A DNA stretch of 64,000 nt from Trochalopteron elliotii (lineage: Eukaryota; Chordata; Aves; Passeriformes; Leiothrichidae), in assembly GCA_024734555.1 (NCBI GenBank), contig JANPWX010020040.1, positions 858,161-922,160 on the forward strand, in the 5' to 3' direction. A program made the translations under genes and the position numbers. The notes below the pieces were generated by a model, which did not search any database, was not told the DNA's origin, and saw only the letters and a program-made list of their open reading frames with translations. Below are positions 27,980 to 38,905 of the stretch, in pieces. How positions within the stretch are numbered: position 1 is the stretch's first letter; every line of letters starts with the position of its first letter.

Positions 27980-28640
27980 GCAAAATATATTTTCTACATA
28001 TTATAATATTTAGTAATGTCATTTGGTTTTTTATATGTTTCATTAAATTGTTTTGTGGCTTTATTATCTACCCAGATGCACAGCTCAGAAATACAATTAT
28101 TCAGATTTAGAAGCAATAAAATTTGGCATGCATTTACTTGTATTCAGAATTCCTGCACGCTAAAGAGAAATTACTGCATTCTCCCCACATAGCTCCGTTC
28201 TCATGCCTTCACTGAACCATTCATTAGAAGGAGCACATTATAGAAAATACACCATTTATGTTAAGAAACCCTCTGATAACAGATGTATTTGTACAAAGCA
28301 AATATTTCAACATATCATAGCCTTTTGATCATGACTATAATAGAAGCAAACCTATACACATTTTCTGTAATGCATGTCTCTGTTCTATGATTATTGGGGG
28401 GGGGAAATAAGTATTATAGATTATATGTTGTAAGAAAAGGCACCTGCAGACAGAGGTTGACGGTCGTTTGAAAATATTGTTGAATACAATAAAAATTGTT
28501 CCATTTTATAATAAATGTTGCATTAAAAGGCATGTCTCCTAGCTGAAGCAAAGGGAGCGTTCCTATAGACAAGTCATTCCAGCTTTGTTTTGCCTTTGTT
28601 ATGTTTCATAAATCAAGCACTCAAATATACGACAGAATGT
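27980..28640. promoter_or_regulatory. Candidate conserved non-coding block
   Basis: 660 bases of AT-rich sequence contain no recognisable transposable element and no long frame. They are interrupted only by a ten-G run near 28,396. Words such as CATTTATGTTAAG, TTATAATAAATG and CTTTGTT recur. Conservation is suspected from texture only. Confidence 0.25.
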
Positions 28641-30881
28641 CCTGAAGTCATCCCCTGTCCCCTGTAGTTGCAACTGAGTCTGTTCCTGATGGATAGCAGG
28701 GTAGGGAGTAAGTCAGCGGTCATATCCTAGCAGGGGAGCTCTCAGCAGTGGTGTCTGCTGTGCTCTGTGAGGCTGCACACAGCATCTTGGGGCCCTGCTT
28801 GGACCTCAAGGTCCAAGGATGATCCTGGACAGAAGCATCCCAGATGCTTTAGTGTGTGTTTTTTGTAAAAGTATCCCACTGGGCTAAAATGGGCTGTAAC
28901 TGCTTATCAATATACAAGTAAATACAGTAAGGGGGAAGGTGATGCTGCTCGGTGTTCCTTCCACTCTACCTTCCAACAGGAACTGCAATTCCACCACTGA
29001 TTAAGTGTTTTCTTTCACCAATGTGTTGCTTCTCACAATGTCTCCACAAGAAGAGCATCCCCTGGAAGAAGAGCACTAATGAACTTCCATTTCCTGCCCA
29101 GGAGTAAATGGGAGGATGTCCAACAACAGGACTCCTCTCCATTCTGACAGTCCCTGACCAGTAGTTCCATACTGGATTAGGCCATGCTCCCTGGCCTTTG
29201 CTCACTCTCAGTGTCAGTGCCACTCTGAGTCAATAGTTTGCTTTTTAGGGAGTCCCCCAAGGCACTGCCATGTGCTACACTGGGGAGCCCCTGGTCTTTG
29301 ATCCTGTCTTCATGCTATCAGGACTGCACCATAATTGTTATTACTGCTGATGGATACCTTGAAGTTTCATGTCTCTCACAAAATCAAGCTGTCTCCCATC
29401 TCTGCTCACCCATCTCACAGGCAAACTTTTATCTTCCAAAGCTGTGTAAGAGAGGAGTCAAGGATAATCAGCTGAGAGGCTGTGATTTAAGATTTGAATA
29501 ATTGAGGCACAACATGGCCATCTCCAAGGGACAATCCCTAACTGATGTGGGAAATCTACTGAGTATCACAAACTGACTGTGCCTTTTTTTCTATTATTTC
29601 CTTCAAAAAGCTGAAAGGCCTCCAAGCAGCAATACAGGTCTGAATATCTCTGCTTTGCAAAAGCCACAGATCTCATTGTCTTCTTTTTCTGCTGGAATTA
29701 TTAAAATGTAGAATAGCATTTTATTTTTTTAAATTAATAACTTCTGCTTCAACATTTCTGATTAGGGTATAAGAGCTTTATTACATGAATGAAATCAGTA
29801 TAATCTTTTTTTGCTTAAATTTACACACATAGTACAGATAGCTTTAGTTCCCATTTCTGCAGAGGTATAGAATTTTTATTCTTTTATCCTAATGGATAGA
29901 ATTTCAGGCAATTATGTTGTTTATATTTTAGAGACCAAACTATTTTTTTATGTTAATTTCAAATAACTCTATTGACTTCAACAGAGTTACAGTGGATTTA
30001 CATTACTATAAATGGTAGTACATGTTGGTCCTTAAATGACTATGGGGAGTTTGGATTACCCAATGGATTTGGCAAACCACACTCAATAATTTTGCTAAAA
30101 ATGTCTTTATTCCTGGGGCCATTTAATATTTATGCACTTGTTTCAAGCTTGTTTCTAAAGAGTACAATGATTTATTATGAAGCAACACTTGCACAATAAG
30201 CTATAATAAAACAGCTATTTAGGTTTGCTTATGTTTACCACAAAATCAGTTCAAAGCATCTGAGAATTTTCCTTGGTTAAAATAAAGTATGTCCAATGCA
30301 ATGAAGAAATCTTACTTGATATAACTCATAAGCTTGTAGGACAGACAGAAAAGTGCCCTGGTTTCACAGGGCAAAGATGCCAGTGGATATTCATTGCCCA
30401 CCACATTTTCCCCTCTTAGGGCTTCCCTGTTCTTCTTCTCCCTCCAAATACATTATCTTTTGAAACTGGGTATAAGTCTTATCATTAGTGAAGAAGCAGC
30501 AATCTCTTTCTGTGTTTCTTGGCAAACAGCTGAGTTATTTCACTTGAGGGGTAATGTTCTGTGAGTTTAAAAACTGTAAGACAAACAGAGGGCTGTCATT
30601 TATGTATGGTTTTCAATTTGTACATTATAATCTTTCCATTATTATTTTGAAAAAGTATCTGAATATCTTTCAGCTTCTTCAAGCCATGAATCACCTTTTT
30701 CAACATCTCTGCAGTTTCCTTGGACAGGTACATTGTCTCAAGGGAGAAGAAGCCTTGCTCTTCATGCATGATTTGACCCTACATTGAGGTCATTGAACAT
30801 TCTCCCACTTACACTGGGTAACTGAGTGAGGGCTGAGACACTTGATAGGGTCAGGGTCAGTAAGCAGGAAGGTTTCAAAAT

Positions 30882-30947
30882 TATATTTTAATTTATTTTA
30901 TTTTTATTTTATTTTAATTTAATTTAATTTATTTTTTCTTATTTTAA
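30882..30947 (+). repeat. (TTTTA)n/(TTTAA)n repeat
   Basis: An imperfect pentanucleotide array of TTTTA and TTTAA units, about 66 bases long. Confidence 0.85.
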
Positions 30948-31664
30948 AGACTCAGAATCTAAATTCTACGGACTCAGAAAAATATCATATTGATGATGAT
31001 ATTTAAACCAAAGGCAAAAAATCTGAGATCCCAGATTTTGAGTCTCTTTCCCTTCTGTCAAATGGTGCTTTATAGTAACCAGAGATGACATTGATTTAAT
31101 TTTTCATTATGTTTTATCCACCATATTTTGTTGTCCATCAAGAAACATTAGTCATCACTCTGACAAAGAAAAAAAAAGGCTAAAATAGAGGTCTGATATA
31201 TATCAATTGCTGTTATTATTGCAAGTCAAGCGAATAGAATTTCCACAAATTTGCTTAGACTCATAAAGTCTCATGCTCAGAGATGCAGCTGGGGTTTTCA
31301 AAGCCACATCAAAGCACAAGCCCTGTCACTGCCACAAGAGGAGAAACATTGCCCAAATAGTCAGCACCTGCATTATGCATACCCACTTCCTTCCCTTTGA
31401 TGACATCAACGAGATCAAAATGGGTTCAGCTCTCAGAAAGGAGTGTTGTGACTCAGTCATAGGTGTTTGGGCCAGAGAGAAATTGTGGGGAGAAACTCTC
31501 CACCTTCAGGCTATGCAGTAAGGTCACCAACAAGCAGTTAAAAGCAATTTATTGCATCATCCTCTCTTCCAATCTTTCTGCTTTCCACGATGTCACACAA
31601 GCAAAAGATTTTTCATTTAGCAGAAATACTTGCTGTGTGTCAATTGTCATGTCCTTGGAAATCT

Positions 31665-31686
31665 AAAAAAAAAAAAAAAAAAAAAA
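31665..31686 (+). repeat. Poly(A) run, 22 bases
   Basis: A pure A run. No upstream polyadenylation signal, coding remnant or target duplication indicates a processed pseudogene. Confidence 0.9.
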
Positions 31687-33473
31687 GAACAACCTAGAAG
31701 ACTGGCACAATCTTGGAAATCCATGAACAGAGAGAGAGAAATTCTCAGAACACAGGTGAATTTTGTGGCCATTGCAACTGTCAGGAAATAGAGCTCTTAT
31801 TAAAAACGAGGCTAAAAAAAAATCTGATATTGTCTTACTGCCATGAGACTGCTCAAGTGAGTGAAGGACAAATGGGGACACTGGGTAGAAGGAAGTATCT
31901 CCCACTTACCAGTGTTTCCAAACTTAGCAAAACTAAAATGTGTCCTAATCATCCTAAAGAGAAAAATAGGAATGACAATGGGGAAAAGAAAGGCTAGGGT
32001 TAATGCAAAATACTTCCTGTTTAATAAGATAGAACTTTGGCATGTGCTTCGACAGATGCCATAGATCTCTGCACATTCAGGAGGCATCATTTCCACACTC
32101 TGATGTTTAGGTTGGTTCCAACTCCTGACCCAGGTCCCTACAAACAAGCCACACTGTGGACACTAGAAAGCTAAACTAGTTGTGATGGCTCTGTCGTGGA
32201 ACACTAGAACACCAAAATAGATAGATTTAGGCAGCCTCAAACAACTGGGAGAATGAAAACAAATATATAATTTAATTTGATGTATTTAACTTAATTGCAT
32301 AAGTCATCACTAGTCACTCTGTGGCAAAAGAAAGGGAAATTGCACAGCTGAGCAGTACAGAAAACTGACCACCAGTCTGACTATCCAAACTGGTGACAGG
32401 CAGAGAAGCCACCTGGATGTTAATGTGATCAGGTCTCTGCAGACAGAACACATTCATTTACAAGGGCCCAGCTATAAGTTGCTCTAAGTGCAATAGGCAG
32501 CATGAACTTATTTAATAAGAGGCAGGTATTTTCCATTTTGGCCATGTGTAACTATCTCATGACTCCCTATTGTCATGTTGAAAATACATTTCTTTTGGTT
32601 TTCATATGATTTGTGGCATAAAACTAAACTCTGTAGACAGCTAAAACTTCAGTCCCTCTCTGTGGAACATCTGCAGGAAGTGTGAAGGAACACAGTGCAG
32701 AGGTTTCCTCTGAGCTTACTCTTTGATTTAAGACAACCAAATGTCTTTAAAAAATTACATTGTACTTGCTAAACAAGCACTCTGAAAGAGAAGCTGCACA
32801 TGTTGGTAGGTAAAACATAATATCCCATTTCTGGTGGGACCCCACCAGGGTGACCAAGCTGACTGTGTTGCCTGGTGATTAGCATGCAGGATAAAAGCAA
32901 TTTGTTCAGACCACTTCCATTTTCCCCACTTTGTGGCTGCATTCAGACATTGCAACTAATTCTGGGAATGTACTTGAGCCAGTTAAGAATTGAAAAGTCT
33001 AAGAAGAAGCTAAAATAGCTATACAAACAAAAAAACAAACAAAAAACCAACAGAAAACAAACAGCTGGACAAATATAAATTGACATTTAAGAAGTTGTCA
33101 AGACTTGCTATACATGCCACAAATACAAGTCCAGTCCAAGTCAAAACAATCCAATGTCATTGACTCACGGAGGAAAAAAAAGAAAAGGCTCTCTGGAGTA
33201 AAGCTGACATAGGTCTGATTATGCTGACAGAGGAAAATAGAGTACTTGTTCTAGAATATTATTCTCACTTCCCTGAGAGCTTACTAGGAGACATTATGGC
33301 TAAACAGGTAATCAGACATGCCAAATCTTTTTTTTTGCTAAATATAGTACACCTGCGATCAAAAAGTCTGACAGTGGGCTACAGTTTTGTAATTTACTGA
33401 TGGGAATTAGATATATTAAGCAGTAAAGAGGCCCCAAGCATCCATCCTGTGGTTTAATGAAGTTGTCTTCTTA

Positions 33474-33946
33474 GAACCATAGAATCATACGATTGTTTGT
33501 ATTAAAAGAAACACTTTAAAGAACATGGAGTCCAATCATTAAGCCAGCTCTGTCATATCCACCACAAAATCCCTAAGAGCCACGTCTATATGTCTTTTAA
33601 ATAGTTACAGGTATGATGACTCAATCACATCCCTGGGCAGTCTATTCCAAGTCTTGACAACCCTTTCCATGCAGAACTATTTCCTAATATCCAGTCTGAA
33701 CTTCCCCTGACATAACTTGAGGCCATTTCCTCTTGTGTTTTTGCTGTGACTTGGTAGAAGAGACTAAACCCCACTTCTTTTTAGATACTTTCAGAGAGCA
33801 ATAAGGTCTCATTTTCTCCAAACCAAACACTCTTTCAGCTGATCCAGATGAAAGTATCAGACTAATACTCCAGATCCTTCCCCAGCCCTGTTTCTCTTTC
33901 CTGGACACTCCAGCATCTCAGTATCTTTCTTTTTGTCATGAGCCCA
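33474..33946 (-). mobile_element. CR1 LINE 3' fragment (second subfamily)
   Basis: Landmarks in order include gaaccatagaatcatacg, agtccaatcattaagcc, agccacgtctatatgtct, ccctgggcagtctattcc, cttgaggccatttcctcttg and ctggacactccagcatctca. The word choice matches a different CR1 subfamily from the copies at 10.3 and 16.9 kb. It is truncated at its 5' end, where a plus-strand CR1 piece begins soon after. Confidence 0.9.
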
Positions 33947-34117
33947 CCCTCTTAAGCAGGTGAATCTGCCCTCCAGGAGTCCAAGGCATCAGTGTTGCTG
34001 ACACCATCCTGCTTACTTCTCCAATAATCAAAAACTCTTGTTTTTCCATTATTACTATGCCTGGGGAAGCCTCTGACCATCACATCACTGACCAGCTGTG
34101 GCTGCCTGAACAACTCA

Positions 34118-34260
34118 GTGGCCTTCTATGACGGGCGACTACATAAGTGGACAAGGGAAGAGATACAGATGTCACTCATCTGGACTTCTGTAAAGCCTTT
34201 GACATGGTGGCCCTCAACATCCTTCTCTCCAAACTAAGATGGATTCAGCAAGGGAACTCC
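34118..34260 (+). mobile_element. CR1 ORF2 (reverse transcriptase) fragment
   Basis: One frame from about 34,165 reads LDFCKAFDMVALNILLSKL, matching the conserved CR1 reverse-transcriptase segment usually read LDFCKAFDTVPHNILLSKL. The preceding VAFYDG matches the same protein but is out of frame, so the copy is frameshifted and dead. Orientation is opposite to the neighbouring CR1 at 33.5 kb. Confidence 0.85.
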
Positions 34261-34549
34261 TAGATGGAGAAATAATAGGTTTAATGGTTATCCCATTGCC
34301 CCGAGATGAGCTCAGAGCTTTGGCCCAGTCCCAGAGATTTGACAAGTGTAAGTGAAACCTGGTGAGATTGGGGTGTCCTGTTGAGGGGTTACAGGTTCTT
34401 CAGTGGGGAGAGGCAGGGCAGGAGAGCTGGAAGGGTGGTGCTGTTTGTAATGGAAGGGCTGGAATATGTGGAGCTCACAGCTGGCAATGGCACACCTGAC
34501 AGCTCTGGGTAAGAGTGGGAGCTGGGTAACTCCCAGCCATGATAATATC
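34261..34549 (+). mobile_element. Unclassified segment between CR1 pieces
   Basis: A moderately GC-rich sequence separates the CR1 reverse-transcriptase piece from the CR1 3' piece. It may be diverged CR1 interior or an insertion from another element. I could not match it to a family, and a minus-strand frame across it (34,312-34,581) looks incidental. Confidence 0.3.
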
Positions 34550-34740
34550 CATAGGATATTATTGAACAGGACTAGGTGCAAAGCATCCCTCTACTTTGCT
34601 CTGGTAAGACCCCACCTGGAGTACTGCCTCTAGCTCTGAGCAAGCTGGGCTAGTGGAGTGTGTCCCTGCTTATGGCAGGGGTTTGGAACTGAAGGGTTTT
34701 TAAGGTCCCATCCAACTCATTCTGTGATCACATTATTATG
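34550..34740 (+). mobile_element. CR1 LINE 3' end fragment
   Basis: The plus strand reads aagaccccacctggagtact, ccctgcttatggcaggggtt and aaggtcccatccaactcatt, ending in a degraded ATTCTGTGATCACATTATTATGA tail. These are CR1 3' landmarks in sense orientation. It probably belongs to the same insertion as the reverse-transcriptase piece at 34.1 kb, with internal loss. Confidence 0.85.
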
Positions 34741-34859
34741 AAACGGTCCTAGTTGTTATCTGCCCCAGCCTTCCCCTTGATCTTTATGCATAAATTATCA
34801 GCTATATTTAACCTCTAGACAACCAAAACACTCCCTAACACATATGGCTACCCCAACAC

Positions 34860-36120
34860 ATCTCCTTCTTTGCCTTCTGATGAGGTTAAAAACATCTGTT
34901 GCAGCACATCAGTGGTTCAAGAAGCCAAACCATGTTTCTTCCAGTTTACTCTCTCATTATTCCCCAAAGCTGGAAGGAGAGAGGAGAGGACTTCCCGTGC
35001 TCTTGAGCCCTTAGCCACCCATCCCAAGGCCCTGAAGTCTCTCCTGGTGGGTGTAGGACTTGTAATTACATGAGTGCCCACCTGGGAAATCAATAGTGAA
35101 TAATGATCTCAGGGCCCTACCAGAGAAAGTCCTCCCCTTCACGTTGATAACTGGGCCCAAGGGTAGCAGCAGTGTTCCCTAAGGAATGGGGCCAGTCTGC
35201 AGTCATAGGCCCACCTGCTGTTCTAGGCAGGAATTTATCCCCATGTCCCTTCAGTCAGTGTTCAGTCAGGTGGGGAGAGGACAGGGATGTGTGTCCTGTC
35301 TCTCTCTCTGTCAGGCCTGTCTCAGGGAAGTCCGGGCTCAGTACCAGTCTGTCTCACATTCCCTAACACTTCTCAAACTACTCCCCTCTTCCTGGAGTGT
35401 TGTCACTAGACAGAGGAGCTTCTCTGCCTGGGTGACCTCCCACTGGCATAAGAGCAGTGCTCACCCTGCAGCTGGGTGTTCTCCCAGAGCTCTGCCTGGG
35501 TGGGTGCCTCAGCCACAGTGGGTGTGGAGCTCACAGAGGTCATGCCTTTCTGCCCTGTGGAACCCCACTGCTCCCTGACAGAGCTGACAGGGCTTCAGAG
35601 ACCTGCCTGCTTGCCTTTCTGCAGGAACTGCCACCCAAACTTCCAGGCTATGCCCCAACAGCTGTGTCGTGCCCTGTTTTCCCACCTTGCTGGTGTCACT
35701 CCTGGTTGCCAGTACTGCCTATAAGTTCTTATTTCATAGGTGCAGAGCTTTGCCACCATTGCCACTGGCCCCACCTGGCTTCTGTCATCCAAAGCCATGT
35801 GATCTGTGGGCTTCCAGCAGCTCTCCCATCTCCTCCTGAACTTCCCTCAGGTCAGGAAACTCTGTTGTGCACTGCACCAGGGTGTTGTGCTGCCAGTCCT
35901 GCCAGGACCAGAGCTGCTCACCTCAGCAACCTCGGGAAGACTAAGCAGAAGATGTGCTGACAAAGGGAACAGAGGCAAAATAAAAGGGACATTTTTGCCA
36001 AAGAAACCATCACACAAGCCCCAAACAGGAAAGGAAGAAAACCAAAAAGATAGCTGCCCCAGGACAGTTGGATCTGGTAGGCACATTTTAAAGGAGTCAG
36101 TCCTGGCAAAAATAGGGTGA
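34860..36120. other. GC-rich unclassified block, possibly old repeat
   Basis: The composition is distinctly more GC-rich than its surroundings, and the block is crossed by overlapping frames on both strands (for example 35,457-35,960 plus, 167 codons). None resembles a known protein: they are Cys/Leu/Pro-rich in the way GC-rich non-coding DNA translates. It may be an old retroelement interior or a local GC peak. I see no promoter, splice or repeat ends that would settle it. Confidence 0.35.
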
Positions 36121-38549
36121 GTGAACAAGCACAGTTTCTAAGTACTGATGGAAGTCCCAATACTACTGATATCTCCGGAGAAACTCAGTAATTTCAGAAA
36201 CTAGAGAGGCCTAATTTAATTTAAATTGTTAATGAAGTAAATATGATGGTTACAGATATTTGTGGCAGGGTGTCATTTGCCTACATTTTATAAAGTTGGT
36301 TTTGTTTGTTTTTTTTTCCTCTTGCCTAGGGACAGTAAAGCAGCACAAATGTTGAGAATTGCACCTTTCAATGGAAAACACAGGCATTGATTTATACCAC
36401 CTTAGATACTTAAAATCAGGATCAAAATTTAAGTGAGTAAAACAAGATCTGTTTCTGTCTAGTGGAGAAAAACAGACACCTTCATAGGATGCTTTTCCAC
36501 ATCTCAAGCCAGGAATCTAAACTGGGAAAAGTTTTGTCTCTCTCTCTCTCTGTGTCTCTGTCTCCCCATGGGCTATACAGGGAACGCAGATGGGAAGTCA
36601 GGCTTAAGTGTCTTACTATGTGACATTTAGAATCAGGGGCACTGAATCCTGTGCTCAGCCTCAAGGATGATGCTTGACTAACAGTATCCCTAGGAGACAG
36701 CTGTTTTCCATGACCTTTTCAGTGACCTTAGACCAGGCCTTCAATAAGAAAGCTTTTTATCACTTTACCAAGGGCTCCTACATGCTACAGGAGCCTGCTC
36801 TATCACCCTTTTGCAACATTGGATCGATTTCCCTGAGAGTCTCTACTACAGCTAGTTTCAAGGTCCCAAATTAATTTTCTTGGTATTTTCATTTCCACAC
36901 CCCTTGGAGTCCTCCTTTGCAGCAAACCAAAACCCAGGGAACAAACCCAGGGACAGGACATCTGCATTTCCCTTGGGTTTCATCTGTTCCCTCATGCATG
37001 GGGCTATTGGCTACAACTCTGTGCATATAAGATCAGGTTGCTTTGCATAGTGTCTAGCTCAGCATTACCACTCAGGTCTGTAGCTTTCCATGTCCTCTGA
37101 AATGCTAACACCAGGGCACTCTTGAAAGGTGACTGGGTGACTGCTGGGGTGGGAGGTAACGCCTGGGCTTCTGCATCCCACTTTGAATCAGGCCCATGGT
37201 AGATAGCAAACAGGCATTGCTACCATCTGATGGTTGCTTGGGGAAGTGAGTTTAGATGCTGCAAATGTTCGTCTCCGAAAAAAACACTACCACTCCCCGT
37301 TGCATCAAGGAGCACTGTGCTGGCAGCTTCCTGGCTTGCAACAGGAAAGATTCTCAGACTTATGTTTTATTTCTAGCTCCTCTCATATGACTCTGAGGAA
37401 AACAGGCAGCATAGATGGGTAGAACTGAAAACTGAAGTCTTTTATATAATTAAATACTCACGTGAAGGACGGAGGTATTTTTTTAACTCAGTCAGATATT
37501 TTACTCACAGGGAATTAAAAAAAAAATAGATCAAAAAGTTGTTTTATAAACAAAGGGAAATGTTCATTATTTTCATATTACATCTTCATTGAGGGGGATG
37601 AGGAAAAGCACTAAAAGGGTCCTTTTCTTTCTTTTAAAAAGCCTTTTTTAAAAAACTGCCTTCCTCTTAAGTGTATGGATAGATCAAGGGATCCATTTAC
37701 AGTTCTTCACTGTTTCGATGGCATGTCCTATATACTGGGAAACTGAGGCACTGAGATATTAAAGTTTAAAATCACAGATTCTCTATGAGAATGGCCAGTA
37801 CCTGAACTTACAGTGCAGTTCACTTTACACTCGCTTTTGCATGTTCAAAATCCAGCTGTAGTGAATTCGTCTGTCACTGAAGACTCAGCATTTTTATCAA
37901 TTAGGATAATTTTCCTTCTTGCATATATTGTGTGGCCACAATGGTTTCTGCCCACAGCACAGTATCTATTCTCAGATCCCTCTTGCCTTTTGTCCCACAC
38001 CCCATGCATTTTTAATTAAATGCATCAACTGTCCAGTCCATTTTTAATTTCCCTCCTTTCCTCCTCAACAATTCCAATTTATTTTTTACTCCTTCTTCTC
38101 TGTTTTTCCTGCCATGTGAATTTCTTGTCCTGAGCTGTTCCCAACATTCTCAAGCCAGTTTTCTCTTTCTCATATGTGCAGCTAGCAAATTCTGCATCTT
38201 CTCCAAGCAAGACTCACTGGACGAGAGGAGAAAGGACGTATACCAGGGAAAGCACAGGAGAGTCATTGCATTCAGGTACTGAAATGCTGAGTTTCAGAAC
38301 CCACAACCCAAACTGCAGCTGGTGCTGAAATTGAATTTAGCAGCTGAATTTTAAGATATTTCAAAGAGTTCAAGGAGCTTGTCAATTTTAGAGGCTTGTA
38401 TATCAGTCATGTCCTGGTCACAGCAAGTGACCCACTGAGACCTTGAATCTATACTACAGCTAATCAGAGCTTTAGCGCTTAATTAAAAAAAAATTACCAG
38501 AAATTACCAGATAGGATAAGCAATATATTTTTCTCTAGTCTTGTTATCT
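36121..38549. other. Intergenic sequence, no gene seen
   Basis: Mixed composition with short (TC)n runs (36,539-36,552) and no recognisable exon or transposable element. The frames are short. Confidence 0.55.
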
Positions 38550-38905
38550 AAAAAACAAAAAAACAAAACAAAACAAATAAACAAAAAAACACAAAAAACC
38601 AAAACAAAACAAAACAAAAATCAAAAAAAAAAACCCACAAAAAAACACCACCTAATGATTTTGGACTTTTTGAGGGTCGTATTGGCTAAATTTGTTTTGT
38701 TTTGGTTTTGCTTGGGCTTTTTGGGGGAGGGGAAGAGTATGAAGTTGTTGGTTGGTCTTCATTGGTTTTTTTGGATTTTTTTTCTTTTGCTTGGTTGCCT
38801 TTGTTTTGGTTTGGTTTTGGCTTTTTGTTTGCTTTTGGTTTGGTTTGGTTTGGTTTGGTGTGGTTTGGTTTGGTTTGGTTTGGTTTGGTTTGGTTTGGTT
38901 TTTTT
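38550..38905. repeat. Inverted pair of AAAAC-rich and GGTTT-rich arrays
   Basis: An A/C-rich array of (CAAAA)n type at about 38,550-38,650 is followed, after about 40 bases of ordinary sequence, by a G/T-rich array at about 38,690-38,905. The latter includes a near-perfect (GGTTT)n block of about 13 units at 38,836-38,900. The two arms are partly complementary on one strand. Frames across it are repeat translations. Confidence 0.9.

Larger units (their letters stand above)
23519..33473. other. Intergenic sequence, no gene seen
   Basis: About 10 kb of AT-rich, transposon-poor DNA holding microsatellites (25.8, 26.8, 27.85, 30.9 kb), a 22-base A run (31,665-31,686) and the candidate conserved blocks at 25.3 and 28.0 kb. 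The longest frame (23,908-24,312) has no recognisable domain. Confidence 0.6.

Noticed and set aside
31620..31690. Possible retrocopy tail (22-base A run)
   Set aside because: No gene-like sequence or direct repeats flank the run.
35457..35960. 167-codon Cys/Leu/Pro-rich frame
   Set aside because: It overlaps other long frames on both strands in GC-rich DNA. No domain, start context or splice signals support a gene.
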